Positions 12,426 through 24,788 of a stretch of DNA of 64,000 nt are shown piece after piece. The stretch lies in contig CP136066.1 of NCBI GenBank assembly GCA_032622095.1, forward strand, positions 185,542,716 through 185,606,715, given 5' to 3'. How positions within the stretch are numbered: position 1 is the first letter of the stretch; every line of letters begins with the position of its first letter. The stretch is from Siphonodentalium dalli. Taxonomy: Eukaryota; Mollusca; Scaphopoda; Gadilida; Siphonodentaliidae. A program made the translations under genes and the position numbers. A model generated the notes under the pieces. That model was not told the origin of the DNA. It was given only the letters and a program-made list of their open reading frames with translations, and ran no database searches.

Positions 12426-13691
12426 CTAAACTAAAAACGTTTTACTGAACCAAGAAGTGCGCTATAAAATTATGAAACGTTCTTAGACATTATAATTGAA
12501 ATTACCATGTAATCACATATTGAATGCATACATTTAGAAACCTGAATAATACGTTGAAAATGTTTGGATCTTGAATCTACAGTTAAAGGTGACATATGCA
12601 ACTGGTTTCTTCTTTTGCCAAAATAATGAATTTAATTGGTTGCCCATTTGGTCAGCCAACATATCCTGCAATCGTGCTATTTTATAAATGCGCTTATCTG
12701 CTGATGTGCAGCGTAACATGTCAATGTTTTGAGATAGGTTTTGCATTTTGACCGAAAACTTCATTACCTATCTCCCCAAATTTTTGTGACATCACTGATT
12801 GAGGTTAAAGCAATCGCTGTTTATTTCTCCCAACACATATCATATTTCATCAAGATGATAAGTCAAGTGATACATGTATTTATTCTTTTACAAAGTGTAT
12901 CTTATAATTGGATACAGAGCCAATGATAGGATTTGACCAGTAAAAGAAGAGTTCACCGCCTGTCTCAAAATTATTTTAAAAATCTGATAGACAATTTTGG
13001 GGCTATCCCCTATGTGCTATAGGCCTATTGTGCGACGTGAATATGCCGCTTGTGAAATAGTATTCCTTGAACTCATAAAATATAGGATGGATTTTCATCT
13101 AACTGAAAAGTGTGGTTGTTACACAAACACAACCTTCGGGTTTCCACTTTTTGGGATCATGGAACATTAATATGTGGGGCCCAGATCACTCTAAAAACTG
13201 CTGCACGTCACCTTGAAGATTTTTTTCTATTATTTTGTGTATTAATTTCACTATATCATTGAGATGTGTGAAGCGTGTGTATTATATAATTATATAAATT
13301 GAACAAGCTACCGGTATGCATTAAAGAGTCTAAGGAAAATATCTTGGAATTCCATTACCACCAAGAATCTTGACATCAGCATCAGACAAGCACAACATTT
13401 AACATAAATTGGAGGCGACTAATTAAAGTCTTTCTTGTTAGTGCCTACTGGTGGTAGGGTGCGCGGAGAATGAGGATCCGCGCTATCTCTCCCTTTGTTT
13501 GCGAGCTGAGGTGCTGTGCTGAGGTTTAGTGTTCCAAATTTGTGCGTGTGCATTTAGTTCCCCTTTGTAAGTTGTCAACATGGATTACTATAGTGAGGGA
13601 CACGTTGGGTGTGGGGAAGTTGATGTCAACGGGTGTGACACTGGTGAGAGAAATGCTCGTGGCCATATTTAATGTGATTGAGTAATGAGGT
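12426..13691. other. Unassigned sequence
   Basis: No exon with paired splice signals and no repeat border could be defined here. Confidence 0.35.
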
Positions 13692-13877
13692 AATAAATTC
13701 AAAAAGGTGAGGATGATCCTCCAAGGAGGTAATCTCAATCACTTGAATATCCTAAAAATGGTCAGGATGATCCTCCAGGGAGGTAATCTCAATCACTTGA
13801 ATATCCTAAAAATTAGGATATTCAAGTGATTGAGATTACCTCCCTGGAGGATCATCCTCGCCTTTTTGAATTTATTA
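13692..13877. mobile_element. Palindrome with one arm partly duplicated
   Basis: The left side carries GGATGATCCTCCARGGAGGT and ATCTCAATCACTTGAATATCC twice in tandem (about 13711 and 13764). The right side carries the reverse complement once, ending in the complement of the AATAAATTCAAAAAGG start. One fold-back arm has therefore gained a tandem copy of itself. Confidence 0.75.
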
Positions 13878-14620
13878 CAACATTTAACAGTAAAGTGATG
13901 AAGCCAATCAGTCAATTGACGATTTTCATCGAATCCAGAGTTTTTCGACACATAGCTAAAATAGCATAATAAGTTTCCTGTCATTATGTCATATCTAGTC
14001 ACATTGCTATTTTCACAGTGTTCACAAATTTGGTGATTACAACAACTAATTTAACACTAATGTGTGTATACTTGAAGAGTCCATAATTGATCAATAATAC
14101 CCATCAAGGAGAATAGAATTAAGCATTTCCAAGAATTGCAAAAGTAAGCACCCGTTTTTCTTATCGCCAAAATGAAAGTGACAGGAGATAGCATTCTGTC
14201 CATCGTAACACTGCGAGTTGATGTTATACAGCAGGAATTGTATGCAGAAGCTATTTATAGCGATGGCTATTTGACTGATAGTTATATTCATTAAGACTCT
14301 GTTATGTGTAACTTATTCTAGAGCCTAATTTTAATTAGAACTGATTATACACATGTGTATGGAGGTGATGTACACATGGAAAACTTGTTCGTTCGTATGT
14401 ATTGACAAGACACAACAGGTGTATCCTCATGTCATGGCTGATTGGTCATCTGTACATAGCAGTTGATAACACATGCATGCCGTGAACATGTGATTAGAAT
14501 CCAGGGACATTTTCATTAACTATATATGCTCTTTGTAACTTTAACAGAAATACAAATTCTGAATGCAACAAATTATGGGCGCAGTGCGTGTTCAGCTGAA
14601 GTTAAGTTGAGACCAGAATA

Positions 14621-14766
14621 ATATTATCCATCATGACCTGGGGCGTGGGGATGGAAAGATCTCACCCGAGGGACAAGATATTTCGACCGATTGTTCGGAC
14701 CCAATAGCTGGCCCCGAAGATAAGATTTTTCTATGCCCACATCCCAGGTCATAATGGATTATTTTT
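14621..14766. mobile_element. Palindromic element (ATCCATCATGACCTGG ends)
   Basis: ATTATCCATCATGACCTGGG at the left pairs with CCCAGGTCATAATGGATTAT at the right. Only the terminal 35 bp or so pair well. There is no coding content. Confidence 0.6.
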
Positions 14767-15072
14767 CTCCCAAACCCAAGAGCCTCATACTCATTGTTTT
14801 GTTTTATACCAAATATTGGCACATTTCAGTAGTTTCATAACGGTACATCTGGGGAGAAATCTGATGCCACATTTGTGATTTTATTTGTTGATTTTGGTAT
14901 ATACTGGGAAAGCAAAGCACGATACCCACACAATCTAGCCTATATCATCAATGCTCCTGGCATGAATTACAACACATTTTGTTAGACTGCCAGTCATTGC
15001 TACATATTCCGAATGACGTGTGGTACCATGTCATTGACCAATATGGTATTGAATGTTTTCTCTACCTGTCAG

Positions 15073-15306
15073 ATGATCACTGACAATCCGACTCGCTTGC
15101 TGGTTAGGTCGGCCGCATTTATGTGGAAACAGTTTCATTTTGATAATGGTGATGATGTTCAATTGCCCTTACAAGTACTTGTTTGCGATTCTGTACTTGG
15201 TGGAATTGATCCCCAGAGAATGACGACACAAGGGGGGAAAGTTGTTGTCACTCTCGGGCATCGCATCGATGAGTTGATTGAGTGGTTAAATATAGAATAT
15301 CCATAA
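15073..15306 (+). CDS. Candidate terminal exon, possible ZP-like C-terminal segment
   Basis: A pyrimidine-rich acceptor (TTTTCTCTACCTGTCAG) precedes 15073. The frame starting there is open for 77 codons to TAA at 15304-15306. The peptide runs from MITDNPTRLL through WKQFHFDNGDDVQLPLQVLV-C-D and ends GHRIDELIEWLNIEYP. The FxF..gd.v.l..qVlvCD pattern resembles the second half of zona pellucida domains, but the usual cysteine spacing is incomplete. That identification is a guess; the exon call rests on the acceptor, composition and length. No upstream exon was identified. The stop codon lies inside the start of a fold-back element, so the tail may be transposon-derived. Confidence 0.35.
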   Translation: MITDNPTRLLVRSAAFMWKQFHFDNGDDVQLPLQVLVCDSVLGGIDPQRMTTQGGKVVVTLGHRIDELIEWLNIEYP

Positions 15307-15460
15307 ATACTGTTGACGAGATACATCGTTTATTTTCGCGAGTATGATTCAGTAAATAAATTCCAAATGGGAACCGAGCTTTAGCGAAGTTCCCCCATTT
15401 GCTGAATTATACATTCGAGCGAAAATAAGCCTTGTATCTCGTCAAACTATATGGGTATTA
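15296..15460. mobile_element. Palindromic element overlapping the end of the candidate exon
   Basis: TGTTGACGAGATACATCG at the left pairs with TTGTATCTCGTCAAAC at the right. AATATCCAT and the complement of ATGGGTATT form the outer ends. The centre holds GGGAACCGAGC and GAAGTTCCCCC. Confidence 0.7.
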
Positions 15461-17322
15461 TTTTTATCCATTTTAAATATAATGAAATAATGTGCAATTG
15501 TTGGCTAAAAAAGCAGTACACGAGAGCGTTCTCAATTATGATTGTCTATACTCTTTGCTTTTGTGGATTTACGTGATACCCATACAAAAAATGGTGATGC
15601 CAAGTATTTTTCCTTGTAAGCCGAACATTATCTAAGGCAATTTTGGCAAATTTGGTGATTAATATTTTTCTTTCACTGCATATAACGATACCTCAAGTGG
15701 ACTACACAAAATTATCAAATTATCTTTTGGCTAATGGCTATGCGAGGTGCGAGGGCTGTTGTGACTCTACTCGACTGAAATGGTATGAAAGAGGCTACAA
15801 TACTATTTCGGATGCCACGCACCTGGTGTCTCGATGCTCGTAATGAATGATACGGGAGAGTGGCCCCGCCCAGTTGTGACGAGGGATACTAATCCATGCC
15901 CGTAATGTTCTCTGGGTTGAAGACTGATATCATGTCTGAAGGGTGCTTCCGTATTTTGTATTATTGGTTAAAGCTATAAAACAATATTTTGAACATGAAC
16001 ATGTTATGTTCTTTGGAATTATTTATCGACTCTTGTGTAGTCCACAACTGCATATAAACAATACAACCATTAGTTCATGCACTCCCATTAGTATTGCAAA
16101 GCCCACAAAGTGAATTTGTTTAATATATATCAATATGTTTGAACAAATAAATATCTCAAAAATAGATAAAAACGTCCCAATACGTGATTTTTTTGGAATA
16201 AAGTAGAGACCCAGTGAAAGACCAGTAATTTTTTATGCGGATCTTTCACATGAATATATCAATTGAGTTTGAAGATTTATTTTACCTGAATTATAGCCCT
16301 TAGTATATCAGTTTTGTAATGTTATATATGACCTTTGGCATGATAACATGAACAAACTTCAACAAATTCCATTCATATTGGTTATATGGATCTTTCACAA
16401 CAATATCTCATTTGAGTTCAAAAGTAGGGATTGTCAGATATCTTTTCTACCAGAGTTATGGCACTTAGTTCTTCCATTTTTTTTATATATACATAAATTT
16501 ATTGATTCTTGGTAAAACAGATTCACTCTAATATGAGCAACCAAAAAAAACTTGACCTAGGGCAATTTTTTATGCACAACCTTAGCTGGGTAGCATCAGT
16601 GCTCATGTTAAGAATGCGTTATTTGCGACCCTTCAAGTCATTTAAATAATTAAGTATCTGGGATAAACAGCAGCTGAAATATAACTCCTGACAAAGTTAC
16701 ATCTATGTTTTAAGAATATAATAAAGCTCTTTATTGCTGATTAGTAGCCCATTTATAAATAATTTGATGCCCACAGCACCTATCCAAAATATTAACCATG
16801 CATTACTAGTTTTACTTTTGTCCAATTTTGCTACATATGTTTAAAGGAACGCTCTTTATTGCTCATTTTTGCTTGTTAAAGACGTCTGAGGTCAAATGAC
16901 ACTCCATTTCAGTTTATCGCTGTTTTTAAAAATTGACAAATCAGATTGCAACAACCATTTTGGTTATATAATCAATTTGGATGAAATAAGTTTTAGTGTC
17001 CTTTTAAGACATTTGAAGTCTGATGAGATTCCCTGGCATTGGGTCAAATTTTCAACTATTAGAATCCATCGATTTTCACAAAATTGACAGGCTAATGTAC
17101 TTATTCCTGGTAAGAAACCTTGTATTGCAATTTGCTAAAAGCACAAATGCTCTGAACTATATATATAAATATTTATGTTTTGTTTTGTTTTTAATAAATA
17201 TTGAAATTATTTTCTGCATTGTCTTATTTTGTGGTCCACATGTCATTACTATCTTTAGAGGTAAAATAGCTACTTGGAGTGGTTAGATGGGACACCTTTG
17301 AATTACCAATTAAAATAGTTAG
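15461..17322. repeat. Mostly unassigned, with a two-unit repeat of about 165 bp at 16240-16480
   Basis: GGATCTTTCACATGAATATATCAATTGAGTT and GGATCTTTCACAACAATATC-TCATTTGAGTT start two diverged copies (about 16240 and 16388), each ending in a TTATAGCCCTTAG / TTATGGCACTTAG block. A short open stretch at 15690-15843, preceded by CAAG, has a coding-like cysteine-containing peptide (YARCEGCCDSTRLKWYERG) but no convincing pyrimidine tract. I do not call it a gene. Confidence 0.45.
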
Positions 17323-17645
17323 AATAACCATTCTAGGTAGAAAACTTTCCCACCAATAGTAGTTATCAGATTAACTACCCGTAGGTAGTTAAAATTCCAA
17401 CCACCCACAGGTAGTAAAATTAACTACTGGGTAGTTCGTATTCATCCCCCTACCCAAAGTAGTTACAAATTTGCCTCCCGTTGGGTAGTTAAAATAGCCC
17501 CCGGGGGTAGTTATTTCAACTACCGAATGTAGTTATTTTAACTACCAAAGGTATTTAATTTTTTACCTACCCATCAGGTAGTAAAATTAACCACCCAAGG
17601 TAGCGGGATGAATACGAACTACCTAAAGTAGTAAAATTTAACTAC
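17323..17645. repeat. Palindromic cluster of GGTAGTTAAAATTAACTACC-type motifs
   Basis: About fifteen copies of GTAGTTA/TAACTAC, many in facing pairs, are embedded in a larger palindrome: GGGTAGTTCGTATTCATCCC near 17428 is answered by GGGATGAATACGAACTACC near 17606. Confidence 0.75.
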
Positions 17646-17759
17646 TTTTGAGGTTAATTTACCAACTTTGAATTTAGTGTGTGTATATATGTTCATGCAT
17701 GTCCGTATTCTTCTCCAAACAAATGGAGGTATGAAATAAATAATAAATTTAAGACATAA

Positions 17760-17905
17760 ACGAAGAAAGCTACATGTATCACAGTTAAAAATAAAATGTA
17801 TGTACCTGTAAAAGTAAAACATCTTAATGGCATACATTCTGGTAACAAGTAAGGCGTGAAATTGTCCAGTCACTTGGAGACACAATTTTTGTTTTAATGT
17901 GAATA
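17760..17905 (-). repeat. Dispersed repeat, inverted partner of 28880-29010
   Basis: Read on the minus strand, GACTGGACAATTTCACGCCTTACTTG and TTTTACAGGTACATACATTT match GACTGGACAATTTCACGCCC and TTTTACATGTACATAAATTT at 28914-28990. Similarity is moderate. Confidence 0.6.
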
Positions 17906-18270
17906 CGCACATCACGACAATATATTAATGACAGCTAGTTTGTATTGAAACATTCAAGACAACATCAAAGCCCGTAATAACTATGCGTGATGATTTGGTG
18001 ACAACGTTCTTCTTTATAGTCCCATATTTTTCGATGAAATTCGATAGCGTCATACTGACTCATACATCAAACTGTGTGTACTGGTATCACAACAGTTGAT
18101 ATAAATCCCAATGAGTCAGCCAAAGCTAGTTTGATAAAAACATCCAACCAATAGTGAATTCCCGGTCCATAAATTGTCGTAATAACTCAGCGATAACATG
18201 GCGAATGGCGATGTCTCACATCAGCAGGTTTCAATGAAAATTGACGAACATGGGATGAATCGTTTCGTGT

Positions 18271-18316
18271 AATTGCAATATGTGTTGCTGTTGTTGCTGT
18301 TGTTGTTGTTGTTATC
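18271..18316. repeat. (TTG)n-type microsatellite
   Basis: The sequence holds a run of TGTTGCTGTTGTTG-type triplets. A shorter TGTTGTTGTTGCTGTTGTT tract recurs at 18470-18490. Confidence 0.8.
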
Positions 18317-18830
18317 GAAGCTCTTGTATATTAATCTGGTGCGTACGGTATATATCCTCTCGTATCAATGTACATCTATGTGCTTCAAAACTATCAGAAC
18401 ACTGTCAACTGGATTGAATGGGATGAGGTTAAAAACTGGCAACACTGTCAACATTCTAATAGCAATAGCTGTTGTTGTTGCTGTTGTTAATATTATTGTC
18501 ACTAGTGGTTGACATCGAAGTTCATGTTAATTAATCTAGCAGGTGCACCTGTATCCTGGTGTGTCAGTAAATATATCTGTGTTTTATAGTCACAGCACTG
18601 TCAATTTCAACACGAACACTGAGACGAGTGAAGACGTCACAGCCGACAGCTAGAAATAGTACCTCGAAAACAACCAGATTGTCACAATTTAGTTGAAAAT
18701 ATCAATGATTAAGCCGGTTTTCGCAGATTTGGATTTTGTCCGTTCACATGGGAACCGAAGTCAACAGTTTTAACATTAGTCCACAACTTTATAGATCATA
18801 TTTTGCTAAAAATTATAATTGTGTTTTCAG

Positions 18831-18858
18831 CGTGGCGATGACACGGAGAAAGAAATTC
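18831..18858 (+). CDS. Possible 28-nt microexon
   Basis: An acceptor (ATTGTGTTTTCAG) immediately precedes 18831 and a consensus donor GTGAGT follows 18858. Two frames are open through it. The splice signals are good but the unit is too short to test for coding, and its phases do not match exon 25501-25581 directly. It may be chance. Confidence 0.15.
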
Positions 18859-19585
18859 GTGAGTGATGAAAGTAACCGCTCATGAAAATAACGTAATTAC
18901 GGACGCAAGACAAGGCGGATATAATTGCACTGAATATTAACAATTAATAATAAATATCAGATCAATCATACTGTATGGAGTCTCTGTCGTATATAATTTG
19001 GTCGCCGATAAATAAATTGTTAAATTTTGAGGGCATGAACATGGAAACGCGCACATTTTTAACTTTGACGGGGCGCATAAAATAAAGGTGATTCACCGTA
19101 CAACTGATGAAACGGTATGTGCGGGTGTGACTAAACACCGCCCGGACCAGCCCGGACCCCCATATGGACTATATGAGTAATTTTAAGGGCAATATAAGGG
19201 CAGGGGTGTCATGGAAACACACTAAGGGTCGCTATTAACCCTCAAAATGCCGGCATCGGCGAAAATGTTCGCCGCGAAATGAAGCTAACAGCCCGGACCG
19301 CCCCTGCTGCGTCCAGGTGTGATTTTAGTATTCATATCTGTGCGAGTGTGTTAATGAAACCCAAATACGCACGGAGAGTGGTCAAGGTCAAACAGAAGTG
19401 CCGCTTATTAACCCCTAAACTTCCCAGATTCAGCCAGAATTACAAAATTGCGGCCCCAATAAACAAACTCACAGCCCGGACCCCCTTAATGTCCTCGTAC
19501 CTCACATAACTCCTTACATATGCGTTGTGGAACTACCCTCGACTACACTCACGAAGATACAAGGGCAAGTCGCCCGCAAATGCCT
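18859..19585. other. Unassigned sequence
   Basis: It contains three CAGCCCGGACC words (about 19146, 19289 and 19471), suggesting a very degenerate repeat. No gene could be supported. Confidence 0.35.
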
Positions 19586-20330
19586 GGCAACGATAACCCT
19601 TAACGATATTATGAGTAACTGCTCGTCCAATAAGAGATGATAACCTTCAACTATATATAGTTTGCCCAAATTATCATATCTGACATACACGTTAACATGT
19701 TGGCATAGAACTTAACTATGAAATGGGAAAGGAGTGATATACATGATAACTGTAAGATGGGCGTCGTATACATCATACATAAATGGGGAGGGTGACTATG
19801 CATCATAACTATGGATGGAAATGTGGTAATATACGTCATAAACATATATTTGGGAATTTGCAAACAATATCCATACATCTAATATACTACGATGACCTTT
19901 AACTATATTTATCGGGAACTACATGTATATATTCTCATCCAATGCACACTACGATGACCTTTAGCTATATTTATCGGGAACTACAGGTATATATACTCAT
20001 CCAATGCATGCTACGATTACTTTTATCTATATTTGTGTAACTGTGGGTGTGTAACTTCTCTGTATACTCAATATATACATGTATATGCCTTATACTATTA
20101 TCGCATAATTAAAACTTCACATAACCGATGAATAATCAACCGTTCTATTATCCTAACTGTTTTTGTTGACTTTTAGATAGCCGTGGGTTCACGCCTTCCG
20201 GTTACCAGTCGATGCATCACGCGGGTTTTTATCTGCCTGCTCGGTGTGTCGGTGTGGTGCTTGCGGACCTTGCCAATAAGTTATCATTCCTGACATCCCC
20301 TTTGGCATAATTGCCATAAACCATAAAACA
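19586..20330. repeat. Segmental duplication, copy 1 (uninterrupted)
   Basis: This is nearly identical to 22780-23178 plus 24789-25147. It starts GGCAACGATAACCC and ends CCATAAACCATAAAACA. Near 19880-20020 a roughly 69-bp subunit (CTACGATGACCTTTAACTAT and following) is repeated about three times. The last 170 bp carry a GC-richer stretch open in two frames after TTGACTTTTAG. Confidence 0.9.
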
Positions 20331-20699
20331 TATACTATCCGTCGGTGAGGCTTTTGGCAACACGCAACATTCGTTTTTAAACGTTTGACGACTTAATTTC
20401 ACACTCTTGTTATATTCAGTTTATTATACCTTTAGTTGATAGACAGACTCGTTCTTATTTTAAGTACCCGTTCATTTGTTGATCTTCATGACGTTATGTA
20501 CTTCAGATCGGCCATATTGGCATTAGTGCGATACAGGTACCGATGGCATGTACATGGTTGCAAAAAATTACTAGTTACAAAACTAGTTACAAAACTTATT
20601 GATTGCACGTGTTAAATATGTATATATACATGTATACCTACATATATCACAGATGGTGGCACTGAGTTCATTATTATTACACTTTTGCTAATTGACACA

Positions 20700-21780
20700 T
20701 AGACTAACATTACTTCCAACAGTATAGTTGGTTATATTAGGTAATTTGATTCCTAGCATATATAACAATTATAAATGGTAATAGCGGTATGTTATAATCA
20801 TTAATTTCGGAATGATCACGTCCATTTTGATACCTGTTTACAATATTTTACAATTTTATGAATACTCTTTAATGATATGGTTTTAATCACTTATATGCTC
20901 AAGTAACAACGCTCTTTATAAGAGCCCATACTAACCTAAGTAATGGCCGCAGCTCGGAAACATTCACCATAATCAATCTTGGAATTAATATGTAGCATCC
21001 ACATCCCAGCAGTACAGTTGGTCATATAGCACGAATTTGCTTCCGTAGCTTTTAGGTTATGGAACACATTGGCGATGAAATTAAATTTTTATAATGATAT
21101 AATCACACCCCTTAGGATTTTCCTACCACCATGCGAACGCGCCTCTTTGTTATAATCACTAATTTCGCGGTAGGCATGTCCATTTTTGATACCCATTTAC
21201 GATAATTTATAAAATTTTATGTTGAGTCACTTACACATTCAAGCAACACCGCTCTTTAACAGAGCTCACGCTAACTTAATGGTATGGCCCAGCTCAGAAC
21301 CATTCAACATAATCTATCTTGGAATTAAGATATAATATCCACACCCCAACAGTACAGTTGGTTATATAAAACGAATTTGTTTCCGTGACTTTTAGGGGAT
21401 AGCATATATTGATGCATGATATTGAATTTTTATAATAATATAAACGCAACTCCACCTTAGGATTTCGCTACCACCACGTGAACGCGCCTCGTTGTTATAA
21501 TCATTAATTTCGCGATGGACACGTCCATTTTAGATACCCATTTACGATATATTTTACAATAGTATGAATACTCATCAAAGGTATGGTTATTAGCAACTTA
21601 CTAGTACTAGTACATGCTCATGCAATAACGCTCTTCAAAAGAGCTCACACCAACTTAATGTAATGCTCGCAGCTCGGAACCATTCGCCATAATCTATCTT
21701 GGAATTAATATATATTATGCACACACCAACAGTACAGTTGGTTACATACAACGAAATTGTTTTCTGAAATCTACAACTTA
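20700..21780. repeat. Diverged tandem repeat, about 365-bp unit, three copies
   Basis: Each unit contains AACGCTCTT..AAGAGC, a CAGCTCGGAA block, CTTGGAATTAA and CAACAGTACAGTTGGTTATA. They recur at about 20908, 21248 and 21626, with TATAATCATTAATTTCG between them. A partial fourth unit extends towards 22170. Divergence suggests an old satellite-like array. Confidence 0.8.
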
Positions 21781-22779
21781 GTTTGTAAATAAAACGCATC
21801 CGATATATATCCCTTTAAATAATTTTTGCACGCACCTGACTTGTGACGTCACTGGTAAGTACGTCACACCGGAGCGCGTGGTTGTGACGTGTTCTGTAAC
21901 GTCTGGTACTTCAGAGCTGCGACAGCCATTTTGGGGTAGACTACACATTTGTATTCAGTACCATGACATATGTAGTTTTTTCTAAAATCAGGCATATATG
22001 CCGCACGAACAATCATATATTACGTGAGGGACCACATATGAGGACTCTGACCTATATTCTTATAAAAAGGTAACATAGCTTTTCAGTTATAGCGTACATT
22101 ATCGCATGAAATTGATTTGTTATAAAATATAAACACAACTCCCCTACAACCACGTGACCGCACCTCGTTCATCGCACGAATCTCGAGTTAATATATCGTG
22201 TAAAATCTAAACAATTAACGGACTCATGATTACCGGTATGAGAGACTCTCGTTCGCGCGGATTTTTTATCTAGTTTGACGTCATGTATTTTGATGGAGAG
22301 GGAAATTTGGCCACATTTTTCCAGCTGGAGGTATAGAATGGTAATTTTGTTCTATACGGCCCACTCTCTGGTGACCAATTAGGTCGAGTGTTAAGGGCCG
22401 AAACCTATCACACAAACAGGCTGTATTTGATGTCTGTTATACCAGAGTTACGCTCTTGAGAACTCTTTGCTGGTATAGTTTTTTCGATCCCAACTTTATA
22501 AATGCTATCTTTTGGACATGGTCTTAGTAAACATTTTCCAAAATGGGTTAATTATTTTTCCTCCAAAACCATCAGGATATACTGATAGTCAAACACTGCA
22601 TAACAATAAACATATACATAAACATACCACCAGAAAAGGTGTGCCATTTATAATAAGGTTTATAAAATCAAAATATATAATATCTGACAGCGATAAACTG
22701 TTGCTGTATGTATGCATCTATGGAAACCATTTAACTCTATCCATATATTTATGAATTTTCTAACAATTTTCATCCTATG
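21781..22779. other. Unassigned sequence
   Basis: A GTAAGT donor-like site at 21855 has no matching acceptor or open frame. No gene is called. Confidence 0.35.
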
Positions 22780-23178
22780 GGCAACGATAACCCTTAACGA
22801 TATTATGAGTAACTGCTCGTCCAATAAGAGATGATAACATTCAACTATATATAGTTTGCCCAAATTATCATATCTGACATACACGTTAACATGTTGGCAT
22901 AGAACTTAACTATGAAATGGGAAAGGAGTGATATACATGATAACTGTAAGATGGGCGTCGTATATATCATACATAAATGGGGAGGGTGACTATGCATCAT
23001 AACTATGGATGGAAATGTGGTAATATACGTCATAAACATATATTTGGGAATTTGCAAACAATATCCATACATCTAATATACTACGATGACCTTTAACTAT
23101 ATTTATCGGGAACTACATGTATATATTCTCATCCAATGCACACTACGATGACCTTTAGCTATATTTATCGGGAACTAC

Positions 23179-24788
23179 CAGGGGGGGTCGCGCACAAAAA
23201 TTCCATATATGAGGCGGGGGTGGGTGCGTCATTTCACCCGGAAAAAATGCGTAAATGACCAAAAATGCAAATTTTTTCCTCCACTTAAAATCACTGCTTT
23301 TGTGCTCATGTAATCTTTTAATATCAACCATATGACACACTATGCTATTTAAAACATACTAACCAGAACTAACTACCATTTAGGGGTGTATGTATGCTGA
23401 TGTATGTCAAAATTAATGTACCAGATTTCGACGGATGAAAGATATATTATATAAGCATAATTATGAAATTATTACCATCTTCTGTTCTTAATCCACATAA
23501 TGGATATTATTTGTTATCAAGATAAACTTGATGATACAAACAAAAATAACAGTTCCACTATATTCCACTGGTTTAAAACTATAAAACAAAATAACTCATA
23601 CAAAAAGTTCATACTATTTGGATAACAATATGAAAACTTAGCCTTTTGTGATATTAAATCAACCACAGTTATTATTCACAAGTCTAAGCAGTTAGGTACT
23701 GTACATATACATGTAATAAGGTAGTATATCTTGGAGTTCCAGTTATTTGACTGCCAATACATATGGTATTGTAATTATTAGTTGTTTGTTCATTATTGGT
23801 TGCTTTGATATTCAATTTAGGATATAGCAGGATAGAGCAATGTAACTATAAAAGTAGCTTTTGGTATTAAAGTCTCAACTTATTCCATATGCAACATAAA
23901 GCTAGAATATAAACATGAATAATATGAACTTTGTTCTTGAAACTAATTATAAATCATACTAACCTGGATCAAACTGCACAGGTAATCTATGCAACTCTCT
24001 TCATGCGAACTTTCTCAGAGTCATATATCTCAACTGAACAGTCTGATCCAGGATGCTTGTTCTTATAATGGGTTTCCATGTGATACGTCCAGTAAACCAC
24101 ATTGCACAGGGGGAACCTACATGTATACAGACGGTTTGTACAAGGTGACCGTGACTTGGATATCTCTGCTGGCTTTAAACTAAACTTTATACTCTGATAA
24201 TAAGTTAATAATACTACCAATTTTTCGCTAATATTGGTATATGTCAATCTGCAAACCAACATGACATACATACATGTATTTAGACTGAGCTGCTGTGAGT
24301 GTGACTTTCCTTGGCTTGGGTCCCAGATGAAATTTGTTCTACCCCTATTACTACAGTATTACTATTGGGCCTTGACTCTAAAACATCTTATACTATTGTT
24401 ATATAAAAGAATATGGAGTTATTGAGGATATCAGGAAATGTATTACCTCGTAATTATTATGTTTTATGGCATTATGCCCAATGTTTTTAAGTGCATGCGT
24501 TCAGCATTTCCACATTTTATACTAATATAATTATCTCCCTTTAGAGCAGTTTAGAGGTTTACTAAAATGCTGGGAATAGTATTAAATAATAAGAAATGGA
24601 ACAATTCTTTGCTAGGCTTTGATTTGGTTTATATTTTATGTTTTTTGTAAGATTTTGGGGGGTGGGTCCCAAAAATTGGGCGGAAAAAAAAGAAAAACAT
24701 TGCAGGTAGAGGGGTGGTGGGTCCCCGAAAGGGGCAAAAACATTTTTTTCGCCCTATATATGTAAATTTTGTCCGCGACCCCCCCCTG
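23179..24788. mobile_element. hAT-like DNA transposon, non-autonomous
   Basis: The termini are CAGGGGGGGTCGCGCACAAAA and the complement TTTTGTCCGCGACCCCCCCCTG. GAACTAC is present on both sides (23172-23178 and 24789-24795) but once in the uninterrupted copy. CAGGG..CCCTG ends are typical of hAT elements, which normally make 8-bp duplications; here only 7 bp are certain. The interior is AT-rich with no transposase domain, only a short zinc-finger-like frame on the minus strand. Confidence 0.8.
23987..24271 (-). pseudogene. Zinc-finger-like fragment inside the hAT-like element
   Basis: This 94-codon open frame contains YTCRFPLCNVVYW followed by MEHT-type histidines (HMETHYKNKHPG), a C-x4-C...H-x3-H...H arrangement resembling a C2H2 or BED-like finger. 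About 55 residues before the finger are not recognisable. It lies wholly inside the transposon, so it is likely a remnant of a transposon protein or a captured host exon. No start context is convincing and no complete gene is present. A GTTAGT donor-like site lies just downstream on the minus strand at about 23963. Confidence 0.35.
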
